From CF-118 sp035689345 (GTDB taxonomy: Bacteria; Chloroflexota; Dormibacteria; Dormibacterales; Dormibacteraceae): a DNA stretch of 57,826 bases. Position 1 is the stretch's first letter; each line of letters begins with the position of its first letter. The DNA is taken from the NCBI GenBank assembly GCA_035689345.1, contig DASSLR010000044.1:1-57826 (forward strand), written 5' to 3'. Below are positions 15,418-23,093 of this stretch, piece after piece. The notes below the pieces were generated by a model, which saw only the letters and a program-made list of their open reading frames with translations, searched no databases and had not been told where the DNA came from. Position numbers and translations under genes: made by a program.

Positions 15418-17290
15418 TTCTCCGGAACAATTCTTCGAAGCGCGCGCGCGTCGCGGGCTTCAGCGGGGGCAGCAGCTTGTCGCGCAGTCGCAGCAGAGCG
15501 TCGGCCGGGCGGCCGATGTCGAAGTCGCCCTCCTTCTCCCGGATCCGCTCCACGATCCTCTCCCCCGTCGGCAGGTCGGCCGCGCGCACGGCCTTGCCGT
15601 ACGCCTGGTTGTACAGCGAGAGATAGTCCTCGACCTCGAACAGGTCCTCGATGTCGGCGCGTGAGGCTCCCGTCACCTCGGCGACCGCCACGAGCCGCTT
15701 CGGCTTCAGGAACCCCGCCTTCGCGAGCTCCACGAGCTTCTCGTTGCCGTTGCGCGATTCGACGATCACGGTCACACCCATCTGCCGGCCGATCAGAGCC
15801 ACGGCGGCGGGCAGGTTGGCCGCGCCCCCCGCGGGCAGGATGCGCCAGCGGTCGTTCAGGTGCTCGCGCCCGAACTGCTTCAGGTGGTCGCTGATCACCG
15901 TCAGGTACGTGTAGTCGGAGGTCGCCTGGACGAGCAGGTTGTCGGGCCGGCCGAACAGCGACTGCGCGATGTCGAAGCCGAGCGCGGCCTGCAGCGGGAA
16001 GAAGCTGTCCGGCTCGGCGGACAGAACGTCGGACGAAACCTGCGCGCCGACGCCGCGGCCGCGGTCTTCGACCAGGCGCACGCGCTCTAGGTGGTCGGCC
16101 TCGACCATGAACGGCGAGTGCGTCGTGTAGAAAACCTGGTGCTTCGTCGCGAGGCGCTCGTTGATGAAGCGCAAGAAGTCCCGCTGGGCGCGGGGATGGA
16201 GCTCGAGCGCCGGCTCGTCCAGCAGGATGACGACCCGGTCCTTCTGCTTCTCGAACTCGTGGAAGGCGGCGAGGAAGGAGAAGAACCAGCGGAAGCCGGA
16301 GGAGCGCTGGTCGAACCTGTTGCTGAAGCCGTTGCGCAGGTCCTCGACGCGGATCTGCAGGTACTTCGCGACCTGGCCGCCGCTCGCGCTGGGCGCCATC
16401 TCGACGTCGATGTCGACGCGCAGGTCGCCGCTCTGCGACCAGTAGCGCGCAACCTCATGCGTCAGGCGGTTGGCCGCGGCCTCGAGCTCTGACCGCCGCT
16501 CCTCGTAGTCGAGCGCCAGCAGCGACTGGTTGTCGGCGTGCGCGAGGCGGAGCAGCGACCGCGCCGTGAGCTGGCTCGGGTCGAGCTGCGTGCCCTCGTC
16601 GAAGAGGTGCTCCAGGTCGACCTTGCCCTGCAGCTGGCTGTACTCGCTGAAGTAGAGGAAGCTCGGCATACGCTGCACGATCAGCGCCTCGATCGCCTCC
16701 GTGACCCCCTCCGGAAACTGGTTCTTGATGACCTCCTCGAGCTGGCCCACTGCCTTCTGGGTGGGCGCGTCGATCTTCGGCACCGCGTGCTCGATGTCGG
16801 CGAGCCGGCTCGACAGCTCCGCGACCGTGGCGGGGTCGCCGACGGTCGCCCGCAAGCCCTCCGGAAGCTGGGCCGCGTCAAGCAGGCGCGTGACGGTCGC
16901 GTGCTCGTTGATGTCGGGGATGCTGACGTGGATCCTGTTGCCGTAGTCCTTGGACACGACGATCGACTGGCCCTCCCTGACGATGCCTTTGCCGCCGATG
17001 GCGTCGATCGCGTCGACGTCGGCCGCGTCGAGCTCGAAGGTGGCCTCGACCGGGGTGGTCTTTTCGATCTCTCCGCTGCGCCTGTGCTCGGCGAGCAGCC
17101 AGCGCGGGTAGTCGTCGATGTCGCGGAAGTTCGAGGGATAGATCGGCTTCAGCCGGTAGAGCGCCTCCAGGATGGCGGTCTTGCCGGACTCGTTCTTGCC
17201 GACCAGGCACGTCACGTCAGGCTGGACGTTGATCCGCGTCGAGTCGATGATGTTGCGAAAACGTCTGATCCTGACGTCCGTCAGCTTCAC
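15401..17290 (-). CDS. OLD-like AAA ATPase with degenerate TOPRIM domain
   Basis: A 629-residue ABC-type ATPase. Walker A GKNESGKT is at 31-38, a helical insertion covers about 150-340, Walker B VVILLDEPALELHP is at 353-366, and the His switch TTHSPF at 389-394. The C-terminal part (from about 450) follows the OLD-family TOPRIM pattern: LLVQATSDYTYL where active proteins have LVVEGxSDyiyL, VIVESRNGNEK where they have a DxD, and ADIEDLFEVEDYL. Three catalytic acids therefore read Q455, E511 and R513, predicting weak or no nuclease activity. OLD proteins act in phage defence or DNA repair, but no partner gene is adjacent. It lies 63 bases downstream of an atypical response regulator on the same strand. 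Confidence 0.8.
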   Translation of the reverse strand: MKLTDVRIRRFRNIIDSTRINVQPDVTCLVGKNESGKTAILEALYRLKPIYPSNFRDIDDYPRWLLAEHRRSGEIEKTTPVEATFELDAADVDAIDAIGGKGIVREGQSIVVSKDYGNRIHVSIPDINEHATVTRLLDAAQLPEGLRATVGDPATVAELSSRLADIEHAVPKIDAPTQKAVGQLEEVIKNQFPEGVTEAIEALIVQRMPSFLYFSEYSQLQGKVDLEHLFDEGTQLDPSQLTARSLLRLAHADNQSLLALDYEERRSELEAAANRLTHEVARYWSQSGDLRVDIDVEMAPSASGGQVAKYLQIRVEDLRNGFSNRFDQRSSGFRWFFSFLAAFHEFEKQKDRVVILLDEPALELHPRAQRDFLRFINERLATKHQVFYTTHSPFMVEADHLERVRLVEDRGRGVGAQVSSDVLSAEPDSFFPLQAALGFDIAQSLFGRPDNLLVQATSDYTYLTVISDHLKQFGREHLNDRWRILPAGGAANLPAAVALIGRQMGVTVIVESRNGNEKLVELAKAGFLKPKRLVAVAEVTGASRADIEDLFEVEDYLSLYNQAYGKAVRAADLPTGERIVERIREKEGDFDIGRPADALLRLRDKLLPPLKPATRARFEELFRRINKTL

Positions 17291-17353
17291 TGGGTGGATA
17301 GCCTACAGCGGAGGACGGGGGTTCAAGCTCAAAGCTCCGGCGGTTGCTCGAAC

Positions 17354-18064
17354 CTAGGTCGGGCGGGCGTTCGTGAACCTGTAGCCGATGCCCGGCACGG
17401 CCAGGATGTAATAAGGACGCGCGGGCTGGGTCTCGATCTTGCGGCGCAGGTTCCTGATGTGCACGTCGATGACACGCGTCTCGATCGGGTACTCGTAACC
17501 CCAGATGGCGTTCAGGATCTTCTCCCGGCTCAGCACCTTGCCCGCGTTGCTGGCGAGGAACGTGAGCAGGTCGAACTCGGTGTGAGTGAGCTCGACCTCC
17601 TTGCCCGACTTGTAGATCCGGCGCTCGTTGACGTCGATGATCAGATCGCGGAACTCCAGCCGCGTGCGCATCGCCTCGGCCGACTCCATGCGCGCGCGCC
17701 GCAGGTGCGCGGCCACGCGGGCGGCCAGCTCGCGCAGGCGCAGCGGCTTGGTGACGTAGTCGTCCGCACCGATCTCGAGCGCGACCACGACATCGATCTC
17801 GTCGGATCGCGAGCTCATCATGATCACCGGCGTCAGAGGGTCGGTGCGGCGGAGCTCCCGGCACACGTCGTAGCCCGAACCGTCGGGCAGGCTCACCTCG
17901 AGCAGGGCGAGGCTCGGGTGGGCGGAGGTGTGGAGGCGCAGGGCCTCGGCCCCCGTCTCCGCGTCGAGCACCTGGTAGCCGTCATGCTCGCAGGCGCTGC
18001 GGATCTCCCGGCGGACGGCCGAGTCTCCGTCCACAACCATCACCAATCTCGTGGCCTCCGACAT
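17354..18064 (-). CDS. Atypical OmpR-family response regulator (pseudo-receiver)
   Basis: A 236-residue protein with receiver and winged-helix domains in normal order. The DNA-binding part is intact: TEFDLLTFLASN, ILNAIWGYEYPIETRVIDVHIRNLRRK, VPGIGYRF. The receiver is not. The phospho-acceptor Asp is Glu (E56 in LALLEVSLPDGSG), one of the two Mg-binding acids is Gly (VVDGD, G13), and the switch Thr is Ser (MMSSRSD); the KP lysine remains. It is therefore predicted to work without phosphorylation, possibly locked on by the Glu. No histidine kinase is next to it. The ATG at 18064 follows an inverted repeat that may be its operator. Confidence 0.85.
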   Translation of the reverse strand: MSEATRLVMVVDGDSAVRREIRSACEHDGYQVLDAETGAEALRLHTSAHPSLALLEVSLPDGSGYDVCRELRRTDPLTPVIMMSSRSDEIDVVVALEIGADDYVTKPLRLRELAARVAAHLRRARMESAEAMRTRLEFRDLIIDVNERRIYKSGKEVELTHTEFDLLTFLASNAGKVLSREKILNAIWGYEYPIETRVIDVHIRNLRRKIETQPARPYYILAVPGIGYRFTNARPT

Positions 18065-18089
18065 ATCCCCAGTGTTTCCCCATCACTAT

Positions 18090-18115
18090 CCTAACCGATT
18101 TGAAGGATTGTTAGG
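18090..18115. repeat. Inverted repeat between femX and the atypical regulator
   Basis: CCTAAC (18090-18095) and GTTAGG (18110-18115) form an inverted repeat with a 14-base centre. It spans the femX stop and lies upstream of the regulator start, with a possible -10 TAGGAT (minus strand) inside it. It could be an operator or a small hairpin; there is no U-tract for a terminator. Confidence 0.35.
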
Positions 18116-19085
18116 AGATGTTGCGCTTGATACGCCTCACGCCGCGGCGCGCGGACTTCTCCAGGGAAAGCAGCCGGGCGCCCGTGCGCGACAGGACCAT
18201 CTCCCACGCGCCGGCGTACGCGATTTCGCGGCCGTTGAACTCGGCCTTGAACGCGCCGAGCCCGTGCCAGGGATGGTCGGGGCCCGAGCCGGGCGGCGGG
18301 ACGCCCCACAGGTCGAAGTCGCGGCAGCCGGCTTCCGCGCAGCCCGCGATGGCCGCCCACCACGCGACGTCGTTGCCCATGAGCTCCGAGTGCTTGCCGC
18401 TCCGGCCGGCGAAGAGGCTGTAGCCGCGGCCCGCGTGGCGCGCCACGAGCACGGCGGCCAGTGCTTCCCTGGTCTCGGGATGGCGAGCCACGTAGGTGCG
18501 GCACCACGGCAGGAGGTTGAGGAGAAGCTCGTAGTAGCCGCGGCCGGGAAGGCTGATCGCCTCGCGCCGCTCGACCGCGGCGGACTGCCGCTCCAGCTCC
18601 GCAGCATCCTTGCCCTCCTCGGCGGCCGTCCCGCGCCGCAGGCCGGCGCGGATGTTGTAGCGGCGGCCGTGGCGGAAGGTTTTGAGCAGCTCGTCGGGCG
18701 GCTTCATCTCCACGATGACGCTGTGCGCGGGCTGCACCTGGGCGACCTGCTCGAATCCCTGGGCTTGCAGCGCACCGGCGAGCTCAGGTCCTGCCTCAGG
18801 TTCGATGCGCAGCCGCGCCGCCTTGCGTTCGCGAGCCCACGCGGCAAGGCGTTCGATCGAGTCCGCCGTCGCCGGCACGGGACCGCGCGGCACGTACGCC
18901 TCGCGCACGCCGCCGATGCCGCGCATCTGCACGCTCGCCATCGCGCCATCGAGGCGAACGCGCTCCACGGCCCATCCCGCCTTCGCCTGCACGTCGCCCC
19001 ACGCCCAGCTCTGCAGCAACGGCGCCGGCTGCGCGCCCGCGAGCGACTGCAGGTCTGCGTCCCACGACTCCGCTTCCGAGCTCAC
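18111..19085 (-). CDS. FemAB-family peptidyltransferase (peptidoglycan cross-bridge type)
   Basis: A GNAT-fold, FemX-like enzyme of 324 residues. FemAB proteins move an amino acid from aminoacyl-tRNA to the diamino acid of lipid II, building interpeptide bridges. Visible hallmarks are QSWAWGDVQAKAGW at the N-terminus, a helical arm rich in charged residues (LKTFRHGRRYNIRAGLRRG), then DFDLWGVP and LGAFKAEFNGREIAY near the end. The GTG start overlaps the upstream phosphatase stop as GTGA. With the unusual MurE it suggests a branched, non-mDAP cell wall; the transferred residue is unknown. Confidence 0.85.
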   Translation of the reverse strand: MSSEAESWDADLQSLAGAQPAPLLQSWAWGDVQAKAGWAVERVRLDGAMASVQMRGIGGVREAYVPRGPVPATADSIERLAAWARERKAARLRIEPEAGPELAGALQAQGFEQVAQVQPAHSVIVEMKPPDELLKTFRHGRRYNIRAGLRRGTAAEEGKDAAELERQSAAVERREAISLPGRGYYELLLNLLPWCRTYVARHPETREALAAVLVARHAGRGYSLFAGRSGKHSELMGNDVAWWAAIAGCAEAGCRDFDLWGVPPPGSGPDHPWHGLGAFKAEFNGREIAYAGAWEMVLSRTGARLLSLEKSARRGVRRIKRNIS

Positions 19086-19819
19086 TCCTCGGCCCAAGCT
19101 CCTTCGAGGTGGCTCGTGTCGTTGACGCGCGCGATCACCTTGCGGCGGCCGCGTCGCTCGACGACGCTGAGCGAGGCGTTGGAGATGCGGAACGCGAAGA
19201 TCCCGTGGCTCGTGCGCCCCACCACCTGGTGCAGCGCGATCTGGATCACGCCTCCGTGCGTGACCACCACGACGTCGCCATGCGCATGGCGCTCGAAGAG
19301 CCGGTCGATGGTGGCTTCGACGCGCGCTTCGAATGCGGCAGCGCCCTCGCCGCCGGGGACGACGTCCCAGCTCGGCTCGCGCGTCCACGCATCCCACGCT
19401 TCGGGATAGCGCGAGGCCAGGTCGTCGGTGTGCATGCCTTCCCATTCGCCGAGAAAGATCTCCCGCAGCTCGACCATCGGCTCCGCCTTGACACCCAGGC
19501 TCGCGGCGATGGGCTCGGCGGTCTGCGTGGCGCGCAGCAGGTCGCTCGTGTACAGCGCCTCGACCTGGCGGTGGCGCTCCGCGGCCAGGTTGGGTCTTGT
19601 TGATTGCTCGAGGCGGCGGGCCACGCGCCGCGCCTGCGCCAGTCCATCCTCGGAAAGGGGCGGGTCGAGCTGTCCCTGGATGCGCCGCTCGCGGTTCCAG
19701 GTCGACTCCCCGTGACGGATGAGGATGAGGCGGGAGGCCGGAGGTCGCGTCGGCGGCGGGACGGCGCCGTCGATGGGCGCTGCGCCGGTTGATGCGGAAG
19801 AAGAGGTAGCCTCAGTCAT
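19082..19819 (-). CDS. Histidine phosphatase (phosphoglycerate mutase-like)
   Basis: A 245-residue member of the histidine phosphatase superfamily. The catalytic RHGESTWN begins near residue 35, LYTSDLLRATQTAEPIA and the acid-donor region ELREIFLGEWEGMHTDDL follow, and VVVVTHGGVIQIAL supplies the second catalytic His. The first 28 residues are Ser/Ala/Pro-rich and poorly conserved. The substrate is open: GpmB-like mutases, CobC and broad phosphatases share these motifs. It is the first gene of the run leading to femX. Confidence 0.88.
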   Translation of the reverse strand: MTEATSSSASTGAAPIDGAVPPPTRPPASRLILIRHGESTWNRERRIQGQLDPPLSEDGLAQARRVARRLEQSTRPNLAAERHRQVEALYTSDLLRATQTAEPIAASLGVKAEPMVELREIFLGEWEGMHTDDLASRYPEAWDAWTREPSWDVVPGGEGAAAFEARVEATIDRLFERHAHGDVVVVTHGGVIQIALHQVVGRTSHGIFAFRISNASLSVVERRGRRKVIARVNDTSHLEGAWAEE

Positions 19820-19944
19820 TGCGCCTGCGTAACGCCGGATGATCTCGGCGTAGCGGTCGTGGCGCGAGATCTGATACCGATATCTATACTAACTTTTCTT
19901 TGGTGGGGCGAAATTTGAGTTCAATTCGAACTCGGGAGTGGTGA
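19820..19944 (+). promoter_or_regulatory. Divergent spacer with AT-rich promoter for the DUF4388 gene
   Basis: This 125-base spacer is unusually AT-rich for the window. TATACT at 19885-19890 is a good -10, giving a leader of about 48 bases with a GGGAG ribosome site (19934-19938) six bases before the TTG start. A small palindrome GATACCGATATC lies just upstream. No matching -35 is evident. Confidence 0.4.
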
Positions 19945-21483
19945 TTGCAGTCACGAGGCTCGCTGGCCGAAACCAGCCTTAAGAGCCTGCTCGAGGCCGC
20001 TCAAGGCGAGCGGTCGACGGGCACGCTGACCGTGCGCAACGGGTCGGGGAAGTCCGCCAACCTGTACTTCCTCTTCGGCCACCTTTTCCACGCGCAGAGC
20101 GACGGCACGGCCGGGGACGCCGCGGTGGTGAGCGCGCTGACCTGGGGCGGCGGCGAGTTCGAGTTCGACGCCAAGGCCAAGCTGCCCTCGGACGAGACCG
20201 TGAAGGCCGGCATCTCGGAGCTAGTGCAGGCCGCGGAATCCGGTTCGCAGCCCGAGCCTGGGCCGCCGGTCGAGGAGGCCGCCCCGCCCCCGCCGGATGC
20301 AGGAAACGAGCCTAGGGAGCATCCTGTAGCGGAGAAGAAGGTGGAAGCACCCCAGCCGCGACGCGGCGTCAAGCACCGCCCGCAGCCGAAGCACGGCCGC
20401 GAACCGATTCCCGTACCCGCGGGCCAGGTGATCTACGACTCCCTCAAGACGTCGTTCGTCGACTTCCCGCGCCTGATCACCACGCTCGAGAAGGAGAGCT
20501 ACACCGGCTACGTTCGGCTTCTGACCGACGACGCCTCGGGTTTGATTCTCTTCCGCGAGGGTCTCGCGCTCGAGTGCATGTACGACGGGGGCGAGGAGCA
20601 GCAGGGACTGATCCTCGGCAAGCAGGCGCTGCAGAAGTTCAACGACGACGTGACCAACGGCCACGGCGTGCTCGACGTCGTCGGGCTTTCGCCGGAGCTG
20701 ATCGAAGGGCTCTACGAGCTCACTGTGTCGCGACCGATGTACACCGAGCTCTACGCGTCCTGGGTCGACATGAAGGCGCTGCTCAAGTTCCTGGACGACC
20801 GCAAGCTGAGCGGCAGCGTGATGATCCGTTCGGGCGGCGGCACCGGCGTCATCATCCTGGCCGAAGGCGAGATCGCCGGCGCTTACACCAGCGAGTCGCG
20901 TGACATCTCGGACAAGCCCGACCGGGCGCTTGCGCTGTGCGAAGACCCGAACGCGATGATCGAGATCAAATCCGCGGACACGTCGACCCACACACCGCTC
21001 GACATCGATGAGATCGTTGCGGGCCAGCGAGGGCCGCGCATGAGCCCGCAGGTCGCGCAGACCGCGCCGCCCACGCCGGCGCCAGTGCAGGCGCCGCCTC
21101 CACCGCCGCCGGTCGAGCCGGCCACGTCACAGATCCCGGTCGTGGCCCAGACCGCGACGTATCCGGCCATGCAGCAGCAGCCGACGCCGCCGAGCATGCC
21201 GGCCATGCCCATGCAGCAAGCGGCGCCGACCGCGCCGCCGGCGCCCTCAGGTCCGCAGCTGGACTGGGCTGCGATCGTCGCCGAGCTCCAGGCGATGGCC
21301 GAAGACCAGCTGGGCAACCGCGCGCGCAAGGTGAAGGACATCCTGGGCGCGGCCGACCCGTCGATCGCGGGCATCGAGGCCGCCATCGACCAGGTGCCGA
21401 GCATCTCGCTCCTCTTCGTCGACTCGTCGCGTCTCGAGCAGCTGGCGCAAGAGATGAGGGCGCGGCTCAAGAGCCACTACTAG
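19945..21483 (+). CDS. DUF4388 (PATAN) domain protein
   Basis: A 512-residue cytoplasmic protein. Residues 1-95 form a DUF4388/PATAN domain (LAETSLKSLLEAAQGERSTG, LYFLFGHLFHAQSDG, GGGEFEFDA), found in bacterial signalling proteins linked to gliding, gas vesicles or GTPase modules. A Pro/Ala linker leads to a second related alpha/beta module (about 160-345; YTGYVRLLTDDASGLILFREG, then KLSGSVMIRSGGGTGVIILAEGEIAGAY). A long Pro/Gln/Met-rich linker follows, then a helical C-terminus (LDWAAIVAELQAMAEDQLGNRARKVKDIL). The role is not known. It starts with TTG behind GGGAG and is followed with a one-base overlap by a lipoprotein gene. Confidence 0.75.
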   Translation: MQSRGSLAETSLKSLLEAAQGERSTGTLTVRNGSGKSANLYFLFGHLFHAQSDGTAGDAAVVSALTWGGGEFEFDAKAKLPSDETVKAGISELVQAAESGSQPEPGPPVEEAAPPPPDAGNEPREHPVAEKKVEAPQPRRGVKHRPQPKHGREPIPVPAGQVIYDSLKTSFVDFPRLITTLEKESYTGYVRLLTDDASGLILFREGLALECMYDGGEEQQGLILGKQALQKFNDDVTNGHGVLDVVGLSPELIEGLYELTVSRPMYTELYASWVDMKALLKFLDDRKLSGSVMIRSGGGTGVIILAEGEIAGAYTSESRDISDKPDRALALCEDPNAMIEIKSADTSTHTPLDIDEIVAGQRGPRMSPQVAQTAPPTPAPVQAPPPPPPVEPATSQIPVVAQTATYPAMQQQPTPPSMPAMPMQQAAPTAPPAPSGPQLDWAAIVAELQAMAEDQLGNRARKVKDILGAADPSIAGIEAAIDQVPSISLLFVDSSRLEQLAQEMRARLKSHY

Positions 21484-23093
21484 TGCGCAGGGGGATCAGG
21501 ATCCCCTGGGCCGTCGTCATCGTGTTGGTCACAGCTCTGACAGGTGCGGTCGCGTGCGGAGGCGCGCCCGCGCAGATCGTCGATTACTCGCCCCTGCGCG
21601 GCGCCAAGGACGTCTCCACCGTGGCGCCCATCGCGATCACGTTCGACCACGATGTCAACCAGGCCTCGGTGGCGAGCAGGCTTCACCTCGTGCCGGCGAC
21701 CAGCGGGCACATCAAGTGGATCAACGGCCACCAGCTCGAGTATCAGCACGAGAAGCTCGAGACCGGGACGACGTACGACGTCGTGCTCGAGGCCGGATAC
21801 AGCGACCTGGCAGGCAATGCGTACGAGCTGCGCCACCACTGGTCGTTCGACACCGAGCAGGCCCCCACGTTCGCGAGCTCGACACCATCTGATGGCGACA
21901 CGGGCATGGACCCCGCCGACTACATCTCGGTCACCTTCACGCGCGCGATGCTCGAATCGACCCTGGCCGGCGCGATCGTTTTCACGCCGGACCTGAGGTT
22001 CAGCGCCCACCTGGACCCCACCGACAATCGGCGCGCGATCGTCGCGCCCGACTCGATCCTCCAGCCGAACACCAGGTACAGGATGCTCGTCACGCCTATC
22101 GCGGAGGACGCGGACGGCAACAACCTGGACCACGTCACGGCGATCACCTTCACCACCGGTGCGTCGCGACCGCTTCATCACTGGGTCGCGTTCGCGGCCC
22201 AGAATCCCGCCGGGACTTCCGGCGGGCTGTGGATCGTCAACGAGGCCGGGATCCCGCGGCAGCTGCTCGAAGATGCGACTCTGCGCGCCTACAGCTGGTC
22301 GCCCGACGGGCAGCGGCTGATCTTCGAGACGGCCGGCGGATGGTCGACGTTCGCGCCGGGTGAAAGCACCCAGTCGCTCGGCTTCACCGCCACGTGGGCC
22401 GCCGCGCTCGCCGCGGGTGACGGCTACGTGTATCTCAATGCGGGGGCGTCGCTCTACATCTCGCCGCAATCAGGAGCCGATTACGTCATCGGCGGGTCGG
22501 TCTCCACGGTCGCGGTCAGCCCCAGCGGCGAACGGCTGGTTTTCGCCGAGGGCCAGTCCGACGGCACCACGCGAATCTGGGGGTACGACGTCGGACTCCG
22601 CTCTCGCTATCTGCTCGCCTCTGAAGCGACACCCGTCAGCGACGTCAGCTGGGCGCCGAACGGCAACCGCATCGCATACCTGAGGCACGACGCCGGGACC
22701 ACGACGCTGCGCGTGCGCAACCTGAACGGCACGGGTACGTTGGGCACGCTCGTCCAGGGCAATTTGAGCGCGCCCGCGTGGCTGCACGACAGCGATCACG
22801 TGGTCATCGCCGCGACCGTCACGGGTGACACCGGGCCCGTGACCAAGGCCTTCGTCATCAACGCGGCGTCGCCCCCGGCGGCACTGACGGTAGGTCTGGG
22901 ACTGCCGGCGCTGCCCGACGTCGTGGATGTGAGCAACCCGGTGCCTTCACCGGACGGCCATCAGCTCGCCTTCATAAGCGGCAACCAAGTGTGGCTGATG
23001 AACGCCGACGGGACCAGGCCGACCGCGCTCACGCGCTTCGACCCTGAGCTCTTTCCTTACTCGTGCGTCATGCCGGCATGGACGCGGCTGTGA
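21483..23093 (+). CDS. Lipoprotein with SbsA Ig-like and beta-propeller domains
   Basis: A 536-residue exported protein. The signal peptide ends in a lipobox (GAVACGG, Cys near 25). Residues about 32-128 and 130-227 are two SbsA-type Ig-like domains (YSPLRGAKDVSTVAPIAITF; STPSDGDTGMDPADYISVTF). From about 235 on, repeated YSWSPDGQRLIF, VAVSPSGERLVF, VSWAPNGNRIAY and PVPSPDGHQLAF blades form a TolB/WD40-like propeller. It is probably anchored outside the membrane and binds other macromolecules; the ligand is unknown. The GTG overlaps the upstream stop by one base. Its 3' end overlaps the convergent glycosyltransferase gene by 37 bases. Confidence 0.8.
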   Translation: MRRGIRIPWAVVIVLVTALTGAVACGGAPAQIVDYSPLRGAKDVSTVAPIAITFDHDVNQASVASRLHLVPATSGHIKWINGHQLEYQHEKLETGTTYDVVLEAGYSDLAGNAYELRHHWSFDTEQAPTFASSTPSDGDTGMDPADYISVTFTRAMLESTLAGAIVFTPDLRFSAHLDPTDNRRAIVAPDSILQPNTRYRMLVTPIAEDADGNNLDHVTAITFTTGASRPLHHWVAFAAQNPAGTSGGLWIVNEAGIPRQLLEDATLRAYSWSPDGQRLIFETAGGWSTFAPGESTQSLGFTATWAAALAAGDGYVYLNAGASLYISPQSGADYVIGGSVSTVAVSPSGERLVFAEGQSDGTTRIWGYDVGLRSRYLLASEATPVSDVSWAPNGNRIAYLRHDAGTTTLRVRNLNGTGTLGTLVQGNLSAPAWLHDSDHVVIAATVTGDTGPVTKAFVINAASPPAALTVGLGLPALPDVVDVSNPVPSPDGHQLAFISGNQVWLMNADGTRPTALTRFDPELFPYSCVMPAWTRL

